This document shows, piece by piece, positions 23,603 to 33,058 of a DNA stretch of 39,564 nt. Below the pieces are notes generated by a model that saw only the letters and a program-made list of their open reading frames with translations, was not told where the DNA came from and made no database searches. Source of the stretch: Bacillota bacterium (GTDB lineage Bacteria > Bacillota > Clostridia > Peptostreptococcales > Anaerovoracaceae). Location of the stretch: the NCBI GenBank assembly GCA_019420305.1, contig JAHZHL010000038.1, forward strand, positions 1 to 39,564, written 5' to 3'. Position numbers and translations under genes: made by a program. The stretch's first letter is position 1, and each line of letters starts with the position of its first letter.

Positions 23603-23639
23603 AAAAAGAGATTATTGAACTTTACAATAACCTCTTTTT
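23603..23639. terminator. Strong intrinsic terminator (bidirectional)
   Basis: AAAAAGAG-A-TTATTG (23603-23617) pairs with CAATAA-C-CTCTTTTT (23625-23639), with one mismatch. On the minus strand it ends the amidohydrolase transcript (stop at 23694). Confidence 0.8.
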
Positions 23640-23693
23640 CCCTGTTTCCACAAGATATGCGGCCTGCCCTTTCTACCCTGTCTAAATGTGCCC

Positions 23694-24929
23694 TTATTGT
23701 CCTTTTACAAAGGCGCCTTCCTTCATAATGACTTCCATATTTTCCGTTGCCACCGCTTTCATATCCTCAGCAGGATTTCCCGAAAGGACGAGGAGATCAG
23801 CAAATTTCCCCGCTTCCAGGGTTCCTGTGATATCATCGATTTTCAGCATTTCCGCTCCGTTTTTCGTGGCGGCCTTCAGAACTTCCATATTGGTAAGTCC
23901 TGCTTTATTCAGCGCGTACATTTCTGTAATGGCGTATTTCCCATAAGGAGTCAACGTGCTGCAGAAGGAATCTGATCCGACTGTGATGCGGATTCCTTTT
24001 TTATTGGCGTTCAGCAGATTGTCGGTAATCCGGTTCAGTTCCTTTTCCGCGGTGGTATTTCCCGGATACTGGTCGTGAATCGGCCTGTAGGGCGGCTCGT
24101 ATACGGAGAACCACTCCACAAAGAATTGATAGGTCGGGCAAAAAGTAATGTCCTTTTCCTTCATGATCCGCAGGCATTCTTCATTTAATTCCTGCCCGTG
24201 GATAATTGCGGAAACCCCTGCTTTACAGGAATTGAGAGCGCCTTCATATCCTTCGGCATGGGACCAGACCGGAAGACCCACCATACTGCTTTCATCCACA
24301 ACCGCCTGGATTTCCTCCAGGGTATAGTGAGAATCCGCTTTCTTATCATGACGCCAGATTCCGCCTCCTGTAGACCAGATTTTAATCGCGTCCGGATTTT
24401 CCCGAATGTTCCTGCGAATCGCCTTTCTCAGCTCCCACGGACCGTCTACCCGTTCCGCCCATGGATGAGAAAATTCATTATATTCCAGCGGAAGCTTATG
24501 AGAATCACCGTGTCCCGCTGTCCGGCAAAATCCGATTCCCGCGGTAACCGTTCTCGGCCCCGGGATTACGCCCTTCTCGATCATATCCCGTATGTATGGG
24601 CCGAACCTGGAAATTTCACCAACGGAAGTCAGTCCGTTTTCCAGCGCTTCCCTTGCTTGGGCCACCGCGACGACTGCTTTTTGAAAAATCGGTTCCAGCA
24701 CCCATTCCGTATCGTTGTCGCTGAGATTTCCACTATAATGCAGATGAGTGTCAATCAGACCCGGCATAATGGTTTTTCCTGCAATATCCCGAATTTCGTA
24801 ATCCCTGTCAAAGTCTTTTTCCTTCCCGGCATATACAATCTTTTTTCCCTCTACCAGAACCAGAGAGTCTTTTACCGGTTCGCCGCCGTTTCCGTCGATT
24901 AAAAGCCCGTTTACAAAAGCAATCTTCAT
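23694..24929 (-). CDS. Amidohydrolase-superfamily metal-dependent hydrolase
   Basis: The 411-residue protein has the HxH motif in PGLIDTHLHYSG, a candidate carbamylated Lys in DAIKIWSTGGG, His ligands in VWSHAEG and IHGQ, and the Asp in VGSDSF. It ends with the usual LEAGKFADLLVL segment. This places it with the imidazolonepropionase/Xaa-Pro dipeptidase-like binuclear hydrolases. Substrate unknown; cyclic amides or N-acyl/prolyl dipeptides are possible. AAAGGAGG is five bases before the ATG. It lies 11 bases after the CLC gene and is the last gene of the dnaE-pfkA block. Confidence 0.85.
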   Translation of the reverse strand: MKIAFVNGLLIDGNGGEPVKDSLVLVEGKKIVYAGKEKDFDRDYEIRDIAGKTIMPGLIDTHLHYSGNLSDNDTEWVLEPIFQKAVVAVAQAREALENGLTSVGEISRFGPYIRDMIEKGVIPGPRTVTAGIGFCRTAGHGDSHKLPLEYNEFSHPWAERVDGPWELRKAIRRNIRENPDAIKIWSTGGGIWRHDKKADSHYTLEEIQAVVDESSMVGLPVWSHAEGYEGALNSCKAGVSAIIHGQELNEECLRIMKEKDITFCPTYQFFVEWFSVYEPPYRPIHDQYPGNTTAEKELNRITDNLLNANKKGIRITVGSDSFCSTLTPYGKYAITEMYALNKAGLTNMEVLKAATKNGAEMLKIDDITGTLEAGKFADLLVLSGNPAEDMKAVATENMEVIMKEGAFVKGQ

Positions 24930-24940
24930 AACAACCTCCT

Positions 24941-26185
24941 TTACTTCGCTTTGCGATTAATATATTCTGCCTTTATCTTACTATACATGATTTTCTGGCT
25001 GCCGTACAGCCCGTAATAACCGGAAAGCATATAACTGATGCCGCAGGCGACGCCAAAGTAAATAATTCCCTGGGCGCCGAACATCTCAATCCCCAGGAAA
25101 ATCGCCGCCGCCGGACTGTTGACCACCGCGCAGAATGTCGCCACCATCCCCATCGCGGCCGCGAATCCCGGGTCCAGCCCCAGCAGCCCGCCTGCCCAAC
25201 ACCCCATGGTCGCGCCGATGAAAAAGGTCGGCACAATCTCTCCACCCTTAAAGCCTGATCCCAGCGTAATAGCCGTAAACAGAATTTTCACCAGGAACCA
25301 CCACCAACAGGCGTTTCCGTCCAATGCCTGAGCAATCACATTCATGCCAGAGCCGTTGTAATTCCCGGAAGAAAAGACTACGGACAGCCCCGCGAGAACT
25401 GCGCCTCCTGTAAAAATCCGCAGATATGGATTCTTAAAAAAACGTTCAAAAAGCTCGTGCGCCTGATCCATAGAAAAAATATAAAGGATACTCAAAAGCG
25501 CGCAGCACACACCCAGCGCCGCTGTCTGAAAGAGTGGAACCGGCGCCGCTGTTGGAACGGAAAGAGACATTTGAATTTCCGCGCCATAGCCGAATATGGC
25601 GGAAATGCCATAGGCGATCAGAGACGACACCAGACACGGAACCAGTCCGGAATAGTAAATTATACCCACGCTGATCACTTCCAGAGCAAAAAAAACAGAA
25701 GTGATGGGGGTTCCGAACAAGGCGGAAAAAACGCCGCTCATGCCGCTTAAGACTACCAGGGACATATCCTTTTCATCCAGATGAAAAAGCCGACCCACAT
25801 GCGTGCCGATGCTCCCGCCGATCTGCAGCGCCGCGCCCTCCCTTCCGGCGGAACCTCCCAAAAGATGCGTAATCGCCGTACTGAGAAAAATCAGCGGTCC
25901 CAGACGTACCGGAACCGACGATTCCGCCCTTACCGAACGGATTACCCGATCCGTTCCAATGGAAGATTCCATTTTAGCGAGCCGGTAAAGTCCCGCAATC
26001 AAAAGGCCGCCCGCGGGCAGCAAGAATACCAGCCATCTGTTTGCCTGCCACAGAAGATTCGCGTGTTCCACAGTTACGCGAAACAGGGTTCCCACCGCCC
26101 CGCTGATCCCTCCGACCAGAGCTGCGATCAGAACCCATTTCAAAAAACTTTTGATAAAAACCAATGCCCGATTCCAAATTTCCAT
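24941..26185 (-). CDS. CLC-family anion channel/antiporter, possibly fluoride type
   Basis: The 414-residue membrane protein has the CLC gating motif GSAGREGAALQIGG with the external Glu, and GFKGGEIVPTFFIGAT in place of the chloride-type GxFxP loop. The GREG-A variant (Pro replaced) and the GGEIxPxFxIGATxG loop resemble the CLC-F fluoride/proton antiporters, which export fluoride. Length (about 410) also fits CLC-F better than longer chloride transporters with CBS domains, which are absent. The ATG is 12 bases from the pfkA stop, so it is in the operon; no separate fluoride riboswitch precedes it. Chloride transport cannot be excluded. Confidence 0.8.
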   Translation of the reverse strand: MEIWNRALVFIKSFLKWVLIAALVGGISGAVGTLFRVTVEHANLLWQANRWLVFLLPAGGLLIAGLYRLAKMESSIGTDRVIRSVRAESSVPVRLGPLIFLSTAITHLLGGSAGREGAALQIGGSIGTHVGRLFHLDEKDMSLVVLSGMSGVFSALFGTPITSVFFALEVISVGIIYYSGLVPCLVSSLIAYGISAIFGYGAEIQMSLSVPTAAPVPLFQTAALGVCCALLSILYIFSMDQAHELFERFFKNPYLRIFTGGAVLAGLSVVFSSGNYNGSGMNVIAQALDGNACWWWFLVKILFTAITLGSGFKGGEIVPTFFIGATMGCWAGGLLGLDPGFAAAMGMVATFCAVVNSPAAAIFLGIEMFGAQGIIYFGVACGISYMLSGYYGLYGSQKIMYSKIKAEYINRKAK

Positions 26186-26197
26186 GATGCCCCACTT

Positions 26198-27160
26198 TTA
26201 TTTTGACAGTATATCCGCAAGTTCATAAAGCTCCGTATTAAACGGACGTTTCATTTCCAATGCTTCCGCAAGTTCATAAGCGCAAATCTCGCTTCCGCAG
26301 ATCCCGATGGCTCTGCTTTCTTCATCATCATATAAAAGCTCTACCGCTTTGCTCCCCATCCGGCTCGCCAGCATCCGATCCTTGGCGGTGGGAGAACCGC
26401 CCCGCTGCAGATAGGCAAGAATGACAACCCTGGTTTCTTTTCCTGTCCGTTCTTCGATCATCTGGGCCAGTTCCTGAGTATCCACCTCTACCCCTTCTGC
26501 CTTCATAATGATATCATGGAGTTTGCCGCGGTTTTTCCCCTGGATGATCTTCCGGCACACCTTATTGATATCAAACGGCATTTCCGGAACCAGGATATTA
26601 TCCGCGCCTCCGGTCAACCCCGCGTACAGAGCGATATCTCCGCAGTGGCGTCCCATCACTTCAATGACTGTAGCCCGTTCGTGAGAAGAAGAGGTGTCCC
26701 GGATATTCGTCACAGCGGAAAGTACCGTATTGACCGCTGTGTCAAATCCGATCGTATAGTCCGTATAGCCCAGATCGTTGTCAATGGTTCCCGGAATTCC
26801 CATAACCGGCACTCCGCGTTTTGACAATTCCAGCCCTCCCCGAAAAGATCCGTCGCCGCCGATCACGACGATCCCCTCAATTCCAAAAGCCTCCAACACA
26901 TTCATAGCGTGTTTCTGGCCTGCTTCCGTTTTAAACCGCTCGCTTCTTGCCGTACGCAAAATCGTCCCCCCACGGTGCAGGATATCCCCTACAGAGGACA
27001 TGGTCATCTCTCGGATTTCTCCCTCGATCAGTCCTTCATAACCTCTCTCGATTCCGTAGACTTCCATCCCCCGGTCAAGTCCGCACCGCACGACCGCGCG
27101 CACAGCGGCATTCATGCCGGGAGCATCGCCTCCGCTTGTAAGCACTCCGATTTTTCTCAT
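26198..27160 (-). CDS. pfkA: ATP-dependent 6-phosphofructokinase
   Basis: The 320-residue protein is a canonical bacterial PfkA, phosphorylating fructose 6-phosphate in glycolysis. Motifs include LTSGGDAPGMNAA (ATP), IGGDGSFRGG with Gly following the GGD (ATP rather than pyrophosphate type), the catalytic PGTIDNDLGYTDYTIGFDTA, and EVMGRHCGDIAL. Length equals the family norm. It begins 21 bases after dnaE, a gene order common in Firmicutes. Confidence 0.96.
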   Translation of the reverse strand: MRKIGVLTSGGDAPGMNAAVRAVVRCGLDRGMEVYGIERGYEGLIEGEIREMTMSSVGDILHRGGTILRTARSERFKTEAGQKHAMNVLEAFGIEGIVVIGGDGSFRGGLELSKRGVPVMGIPGTIDNDLGYTDYTIGFDTAVNTVLSAVTNIRDTSSSHERATVIEVMGRHCGDIALYAGLTGGADNILVPEMPFDINKVCRKIIQGKNRGKLHDIIMKAEGVEVDTQELAQMIEERTGKETRVVILAYLQRGGSPTAKDRMLASRMGSKAVELLYDDEESRAIGICGSEICAYELAEALEMKRPFNTELYELADILSK

Positions 27161-27181
27161 CGCGTATCCTCCTTTTATCCT

Positions 27182-30100
27182 CTACATTTTCAGATTTCCT
27201 TCTCCAATCAGCCCGATTACCTGGCTGCGGAAAGAATCATCGCCGCTGACCCACAAATCCGGCTTTGTTTTCATGGCCTTTCCGGTATTTCCCAGATAAA
27301 TAATCACCGGCATTTCTCCCTTATGTTCAACCAGAATATCTCGAATCCGCTCCAGGCCGTTATCCAGGTTATCCGGAATCCGTATTTTGACCGGAGCATG
27401 GGACGCCATTTTCGCTTCGCGGCTGGACTGTTTCAGGTCGTGTATTTCATTGGCAAGAAGCTTTGGGACTTCCCCTTCTTTAAAGTTAATGGTCCCCTTC
27501 ACAACCACCAGCGAATCCTCCTGTACCAGAGCGCTGCTGCGCTCATAAACATTTGGAAATACGACAATTTCCACATTTCCGTAAAGATCCTCCATGTCCG
27601 CGAAGGCCATCATCTTATTATTTTTTGTAACCAGAGTTTTCTTCCCGGTAATAATTCCCGCCATTGTCGCCCGCATGCCGTCAAAAAGAACTTTTCCGGA
27701 AGCAGGGGTTTCTCCTGCCTCCGCCTGATCTGCCGCGTGAACCAGATCTTCCGATGTTACATCGATCAGATCGTGGATCTGTTCCTCATAATCCTTCAGG
27801 GGATGATCTGAAATATACACGCCGAGCATTTCCTTTTCCATGCTGATAAGGCTTTCTTTGGGGAAGTTTTCCACATCCGGAAGGCGGGAAGACGCTTCCT
27901 GCACCTCCATCTGCTCAGCGTTCAGTTGAAACAGAGACATCTGCCCGGCCAGATTTTTTCTTGAATCATTCTGTGCGGATTCGATCAAGCCTTCATAGAC
28001 CGCCATATGCGCCGCCCGGTTTTCGTTGAGACTGTCCAAAGCCCCTGCTTTAATCAGGCTCTCCACCGCTTTTTTATTGACCTCATGAATATCCACATTG
28101 CTAATAAACTGGAAAATATCCTTCGGCAGTCCCTTTTCGGTCCGCGCTTTTATAATGGCGTCAATAGCGCCTTCTCCCACGTTTTTTACGCCCAGGAGAC
28201 CAAAGCGGATTTTGCCGTCCTTTACGGTAAATTTCTTTCCGCTTTCATTGACATCCGGCGGCAGCACTTCAATTCCCATTTCTGTACAGTTGCGGATGTA
28301 CTTAGCGATTGCCCCCGCGTCTCCCATAACGCTGCTCATGAGGGCAGCCATAAATTCCACCGGATAATAGGTTTTCAGATAAGCGGTCTCATAAGCGATC
28401 ACCGCGTAAGCCGCGGCATGGGATTTATTGAAGGCGTATTCGGCGAAGCTTACCATCTGGTTAAAAATTTCCTCCGCGATGGCTTCCGGAATGCCGTTTC
28501 GCACACAGCCCGCAATCTCCACGTTCCCGTTTTCATCGATTTTACCGTGGATGAAGTATTCTTTTTCCTTCAGCATAACGTCCATCTTCTTTTTTCCCAT
28601 AGCCCGGCGGACCACGTCGGATCGACCGTAGGAATAACCACCCAGATCCCGGACAATCTGCATCACCTGCTCCTGGTAGATCAGACATCCATAGGTTACC
28701 GACAAAATCGGTTCCAGGCTTTCATGGATATATTCGATCTGATCCGGATGCTTTTTATTTTCAATATAGTTGGGAATTGACGCCATCGGTCCCGGCCGGT
28801 AAAGAGCCACTCCCGCCACGATATCTTCAAAGCAGTCCGGTTTCAGATTCTTCATAAACTGCGTCATGCCGCCGCTTTCCAGCTGAAACACGCCCTGCGT
28901 ATTTCCCCTGGCGATCAGTTCATAAGTTTTGGCATCGTCATAGGTCATCTTGGCGAAATCAATGACTCTGCCATGATTTTCCTCGATCATTTCCAGGGCG
29001 TCGCGGATAACCGTCAGATTCCGCAATCCCAAAAAGTCCATTTTCAAAAGCCCCAGTTCTTCAATGGTCGTCATGGGGAACTGGGTGGAAATGCCCTTAT
29101 CCGACAGATACAGAGGTACATACTCGTCGATGCTCTTTTTGGAAATCACCACACCTGCCGCGTGGGTGGAAGCATGTCTGGGCATTCCTTCAATGGCTTT
29201 TGCCATATCCAGCACCTGCCGCACTTGCGGATCGTTTTCATAGGAAGCTTTCAGTTCCGGATTCATGGCAAGAGCCTTATCAATGGTCATTTTCAGATCA
29301 AAGGGAATGGCCTTCGCGATGGCGTCTGTTTCCGCGTATCCCACATTGAGGACGCGGCCTACGTCCCGCACCGCCGCCTTTGCTTTCATGGTTCCGAAGG
29401 TGATGATCTGGGAAACCTTGTCTTCCCCGTATTTTTCAATTACATAGTCAATGACTTCCTGACGCCGCTCATAGCAGAAGTCAATATCAATATCCGGCAT
29501 GCTGACCCGCTCCGGATTCAGAAACCGCTCAAAAATCAGATTATAGCGGATCGGATCAATGTCCGTGATTTTCAGCACATAGGACACAATGCTCCCCGCG
29601 GCCGATCCTCTCCCCGGACCTACCATAATTTTATTCTGCTTCGCGTAATTGATAAAATCCCATACAATCAGAAAATATTCCACATACCCCATCTTTTCAA
29701 TGGTGGAAAGCTCGTATTCCAGCCGCGCCTTCAGGCTTTCCCAGTCCGCGTCCGGCTCATGGCTATATCGTTCTTGCAGGCCCTGCTGGCAGAGCTCCCG
29801 CAGATATTCCCGGTTTGTCTTTCCCTCCGGCGCTTTAAATTCCGGAAGGTGAAGATGACCGAACTCAAACGTCACATCACAGGCCTCAGCCACTTTTTCT
29901 GTATTGTCACAAGCGTCGGGAATCCCGGCAAAAAGACGGCGCATCTCTTCCTCGGATTTCAGATAGAACTGATCATTGGGAAACCGCATCCGATCTTCTT
30001 CATCAATAGTGGCAGCCGTCTGGATGCACAAAAGCACGTCATGAGCCTTCGCGTCCTCCTGGCGTACATAATGCACATCGTTTGTCGCTACAAAGGGGAT

Positions 30101-30691
30101 CCCCGTTTCCTCATGAATCCGGATCATATCCGGCAAAATCTGCTGTTCTTCTTCCAGACCCTGATCCTGCAGCTCCAGATAAAAATTTTCCTCCCCGAAG
30201 ATTTTCCGCAAAGTCAGAGCTTCCTGCTTCGCTCCTTCATAGTCCCGATTTAAAAGCTTCCTCTGCACATCTCCTGCCAGACAGGCGGAAAGGGCGATAA
30301 TCCCCTCACTGTGGGCGCGCAGAACTTCTTTGTCGATCCTTGGTTTATAATAAAAACCTTTTGTAAACCCAAGAGAAACGATTTTAATCAGGTTCTGGTA
30401 ACCCTGATTGTTTTTCGCAAGCAGCACCAGATGTCCCTGGTATTTATCTTTATTCGCGTCTTTATCTTCCATCCTTCTGGCGGCTGTATAGACTTCACAT
30501 CCGATAATCGGCTTGATCCCGTTTGCCAGGCATTCTTTATAAAAGTCAATGACCCCGAACATTACGCCATGGTCGGTAATGGCAATGGATTTCATCCCCA
30601 GTTCTTTTGCTCTCGCCACCAGTTCTTTCATTCTGGAAGCGCCGTCTAAAAGGCTGTATTCCGTATGTACATGTAAGTGTGTAAACCCCAT
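27182..30691 (-). CDS. dnaE: DNA polymerase III alpha subunit
   Basis: The 1169-residue replicative polymerase begins MGFTHLHVHTEYSLLDGAS with an N-terminal PHP domain (HxH motif at its start, AITDHG), then the PolC-type palm with MPDIDIDF (two catalytic Asp, about residue 400). Helix-hairpin-helix segments and a C-terminal OB domain (VTKNNKMMAFADMEDLYGNV) follow. It lacks the proofreading exonuclease of PolC, so it is the DnaE class. GGAGA lies five bases before the ATG at 30691; the open frame upstream to 30820 spans the promoter. First gene of the dnaE-pfkA-CLC-amidohydrolase run. Confidence 0.96.
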   Translation of the reverse strand: MGFTHLHVHTEYSLLDGASRMKELVARAKELGMKSIAITDHGVMFGVIDFYKECLANGIKPIIGCEVYTAARRMEDKDANKDKYQGHLVLLAKNNQGYQNLIKIVSLGFTKGFYYKPRIDKEVLRAHSEGIIALSACLAGDVQRKLLNRDYEGAKQEALTLRKIFGEENFYLELQDQGLEEEQQILPDMIRIHEETGIPFVATNDVHYVRQEDAKAHDVLLCIQTAATIDEEDRMRFPNDQFYLKSEEEMRRLFAGIPDACDNTEKVAEACDVTFEFGHLHLPEFKAPEGKTNREYLRELCQQGLQERYSHEPDADWESLKARLEYELSTIEKMGYVEYFLIVWDFINYAKQNKIMVGPGRGSAAGSIVSYVLKITDIDPIRYNLIFERFLNPERVSMPDIDIDFCYERRQEVIDYVIEKYGEDKVSQIITFGTMKAKAAVRDVGRVLNVGYAETDAIAKAIPFDLKMTIDKALAMNPELKASYENDPQVRQVLDMAKAIEGMPRHASTHAAGVVISKKSIDEYVPLYLSDKGISTQFPMTTIEELGLLKMDFLGLRNLTVIRDALEMIEENHGRVIDFAKMTYDDAKTYELIARGNTQGVFQLESGGMTQFMKNLKPDCFEDIVAGVALYRPGPMASIPNYIENKKHPDQIEYIHESLEPILSVTYGCLIYQEQVMQIVRDLGGYSYGRSDVVRRAMGKKKMDVMLKEKEYFIHGKIDENGNVEIAGCVRNGIPEAIAEEIFNQMVSFAEYAFNKSHAAAYAVIAYETAYLKTYYPVEFMAALMSSVMGDAGAIAKYIRNCTEMGIEVLPPDVNESGKKFTVKDGKIRFGLLGVKNVGEGAIDAIIKARTEKGLPKDIFQFISNVDIHEVNKKAVESLIKAGALDSLNENRAAHMAVYEGLIESAQNDSRKNLAGQMSLFQLNAEQMEVQEASSRLPDVENFPKESLISMEKEMLGVYISDHPLKDYEEQIHDLIDVTSEDLVHAADQAEAGETPASGKVLFDGMRATMAGIITGKKTLVTKNNKMMAFADMEDLYGNVEIVVFPNVYERSSALVQEDSLVVVKGTINFKEGEVPKLLANEIHDLKQSSREAKMASHAPVKIRIPDNLDNGLERIRDILVEHKGEMPVIIYLGNTGKAMKTKPDLWVSGDDSFRSQVIGLIGEGNLKM

Positions 30692-30733
30692 AAATTTCTC
30701 CAAATCCAAGTCTAAATTTTTCTTTTCTACTAT

Positions 30734-30762
30734 TTTATCATAAAATACGAAAAGTGCTTCAA
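30734..30762 (-). promoter_or_regulatory. Candidate promoter of the dnaE operon
   Basis: On the minus strand, TTGAAG (30757-30762) and GATAAA (30734-30739) have a 17-base spacer. An alternative -10, TAAAAT, lies two bases further on. The -35 coincides with that of the divergent promoter. Confidence 0.45.
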
Positions 30763-30786
30763 AAAACGAATAAAATATTGTAAAAT
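30758..30786 (+). promoter_or_regulatory. Candidate promoter of the L,D-transpeptidase gene
   Basis: TTCAAA (30758-30763) and TAAAAT (30781-30786) have a 17-base spacer, about 37 bases before the start codon. It is back to back with the dnaE promoter. Confidence 0.45.
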
Positions 30787-30822
30787 ATGGTGTCGAATCG
30801 AATATATGAGGTACTTGCAACT

Positions 30823-32268
30823 ATGAAAAAAATATTAATTCCAATTATTATTGTTCTATGCCTGGCCGGCGGAGGATACGCTTTGTGGCACACGCTGCAG
30901 GCAAATGTTTTTTCAACCGATCAGCTTCCTTCGAATAGTATAATCAATGGGGTCGACTGCAGCGATCTGTCACCCGAGCAGGCGGCTGAAAAATTGGCAG
31001 AGGAATGGAACAGCCGGACATTTTCGTTCACAAAAGACAACAGCACCCTTGGAACCATCGACAATCTCAACTTTACATATGATATTGAAAAGAGCCTGAA
31101 AACCATCAAGGAGGATCATTTTGTCAGCGCGGCGCTCAATTATTTGTTCAAACGTGATTTTAAAGCTGACATCAATATGAAAGTAGAAAAAGTCAACAAA
31201 GGTTTCCGTAAAAGCCTGCGGCAGACCGACTATCTGCAGGAAAAGCCTGTTACAAAGACAAAGAACGCTTCCATCGATCTTTCTACAAATGAGTTTAAAA
31301 TTATTCCGGAGGTCTACGGCAATAATATCGACTACGATAAGCTGACAGAAAAGATCAGCTCACTCATTGCCCAGGGTCAGTTTTCCATGGAATATACCGC
31401 TTCCGACTTTTACAAACAGCCGGAAATCACATCGGACAGTGAAGAGATTAAGGAACTGCAGAATGTCTACAAAGAATATCTGGACTCCAAAGTCACCTAT
31501 CAGTTCGGCAGCCAGGAAGTCAAGATTCCGGCCGAGGATCTGGAAAAAATGTATAACTTCGAATTTATGGACAGTGTCAGCACCGATGCGGACGGCAGTG
31601 AAAAGAAGTCTGAAAAGGAACTGAAAGTAACGGTCAATGAAGAGGCTGTCCGGGAATATGTGGAAGGGCTGGCGCGGGAATACAATACCCTGGGAATGAC
31701 CAGAACCTTTACCTCCCTGAGCGGCAATAAAATCAGCGTTTCCGGCGGAGATTACGGCTACGCCATCAGTATGGATAACGAAACGGAACAGCTGATTAAA
31801 GACCTGGAAAGCGGCAAGGAAATCAAGCGGGAACCAAAATGGCTGATGACCGGATTCACGGAATACAGCCAGACAGATGATATCGGCGATACTTACGTGG
31901 AAATTTCCATCAGCAAACAGCATCTCTGGTATTTCAAAGATGGAAAGAAAATTGTAGACTGTGACGTTGTGACCGGAAACCAGAACCAGTATGATACGCC
32001 AAAAGGAACCTACGGACTGACCTACAAAGAGCGGGACGCTGTACTGAAAGGAAGCAACGCCGACGGTTCTTCCTATGAAAGTCCGGTTTCCTACTGGATG
32101 CCGTTTTATGGAAACTACGGAATGCACGACGCTCCGTGGAGAAGTTCCTTTGGCGGCACCATCTATCAGGGAGGCGGCAGCCACGGATGCGTGAACATGC
32201 CAGTTGCTTCTGCAAAAAAACTCTTTAACAATCTTGCCAATCAGGGCGTACCGATCATCGTTTATTAA
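30823..32268 (+). CDS. L,D-transpeptidase (YkuD) with peptidoglycan-binding-like domains
   Basis: The 481-residue protein has an N-terminal signal-anchor (MKKILIPIIIVLCLAGGG), two PG_binding_4-like regions (about 40-160 and 190-330) and a C-terminal YkuD domain. The catalytic signature is HDAPWR followed by GGGSHGCVNMP with the nucleophilic Cys. Such enzymes make 3-3 cross-links in peptidoglycan outside the membrane. The start at 30823 is chosen for the signal sequence; the nearest ribosome site is a weak GAGG eleven bases upstream. An in-frame ATG at 30787 has none. Monocistronic, with its own terminator. Confidence 0.9.
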   Translation: MKKILIPIIIVLCLAGGGYALWHTLQANVFSTDQLPSNSIINGVDCSDLSPEQAAEKLAEEWNSRTFSFTKDNSTLGTIDNLNFTYDIEKSLKTIKEDHFVSAALNYLFKRDFKADINMKVEKVNKGFRKSLRQTDYLQEKPVTKTKNASIDLSTNEFKIIPEVYGNNIDYDKLTEKISSLIAQGQFSMEYTASDFYKQPEITSDSEEIKELQNVYKEYLDSKVTYQFGSQEVKIPAEDLEKMYNFEFMDSVSTDADGSEKKSEKELKVTVNEEAVREYVEGLAREYNTLGMTRTFTSLSGNKISVSGGDYGYAISMDNETEQLIKDLESGKEIKREPKWLMTGFTEYSQTDDIGDTYVEISISKQHLWYFKDGKKIVDCDVVTGNQNQYDTPKGTYGLTYKERDAVLKGSNADGSSYESPVSYWMPFYGNYGMHDAPWRSSFGGTIYQGGGSHGCVNMPVASAKKLFNNLANQGVPIIVY

Positions 32269-32272
32269 GAAA

Positions 32273-32312
32273 AAAAGACAGTCTGCTGATGAAGTTCAGC
32301 GGGCTGTCTTTT
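32273..32312. terminator. Terminator shared by convergent genes
   Basis: A 16-base stem, AAAAGACAG...GCTG (32273-32288) with CAGC...CTGTCTTTT (32297-32312), includes G-T pairs and an eight-base loop. It follows the L,D-transpeptidase stop by four bases and overlaps the stop codon of the converging DUF1624 gene. Confidence 0.8.
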
Positions 32313-33057
32313 AAAATGCGTTCCATGCCATCACAATTCCGGTTAAGACCGGCTGGTGAATCAGGTAGATTTCGAGCGAATGTCTTCCTAAAAGGGAAAG
32401 TGCCGGAATCTCTCGTTTCATTATATTGGAAGGCTCTGAAGACCTTTCTCTCAGCCATTTATCCACACCCTTCTGGATAAAATAGCCGCAAAGGAAAAGA
32501 AAGAACCATGGTAGCAGGGAGAAATAATCAGTAGAAAAGAATTCCGCTTCTTTAAATCCCAGCCAGGTAGCCGCCATCCCCTGGTAGAGGACCTCCGGCA
32601 GCCGGAAAAGTTCCATGGTCCCAAATCCCAGATACCCGTCGTTTATATTTCGCAGGAGCGCGAACAACAGGAGGCTCCCCGCAATTCCCGCCCAGGCTGG
32701 AACCTTTCTCAGTATGTAATCCAGCGGAATCAGAATCAACATGGCGGAACCCAGAAACGTCAGAATTCCGAATAGAATCCGCTCCTCCGGCATCACCAGC
32801 AGCGTAACCAGGGATACCAGAATCCCCGCTCCGAATACAGTAAGCCCCCGTTTCAGATGATGTCGCCCCAAAGACCAGCAGTATCCGGAAAGAAGAATAA
32901 AGGACCAGCATATACTCTGCTGCCATAGATAACCCGGCGTTTCCTCATACCAGTCCCAGGATGTTTCCGTAAAAGCAGTCAGATCCCATACCCCATGGTA
33001 CAGGATCATGCTGAGCAGAACCGCGCCCCGTATGCTGTCCAGCAGCGGATAACGCAT
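32311..33057 (-). CDS. DUF1624 (heparan-glucosaminide N-acetyltransferase-like) membrane protein
   Basis: The 248-residue protein has about seven membrane segments and the DUF1624 pattern: an N-terminal RYPLLDSIRGAVLLSMILYH and a C-terminal LSLLGRHSLEIYLIHQPVL. Related acyltransferase-like proteins transfer acetyl groups across the membrane onto sugars. Family members in Clostridia are uncharacterised. It starts one base after the cupin stop without a strong ribosome site of its own, so it is probably translated by coupling. Confidence 0.8.
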   Translation of the reverse strand: MRYPLLDSIRGAVLLSMILYHGVWDLTAFTETSWDWYEETPGYLWQQSICWSFILLSGYCWSLGRHHLKRGLTVFGAGILVSLVTLLVMPEERILFGILTFLGSAMLILIPLDYILRKVPAWAGIAGSLLLFALLRNINDGYLGFGTMELFRLPEVLYQGMAATWLGFKEAEFFSTDYFSLLPWFFLFLCGYFIQKGVDKWLRERSSEPSNIMKREIPALSLLGRHSLEIYLIHQPVLTGIVMAWNAF

Positions 33058-33058
33058 A

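Noticed and set aside
26186..26197. Fluoride riboswitch before the CLC gene
   Set aside because: Only 12 bases separate it from pfkA, which leaves no room for an aptamer.
28973..30253. Open frame of 426 codons opposite dnaE
   Set aside because: Antisense shadow caused by the codon bias of dnaE; composition is atypical and no domain is visible.
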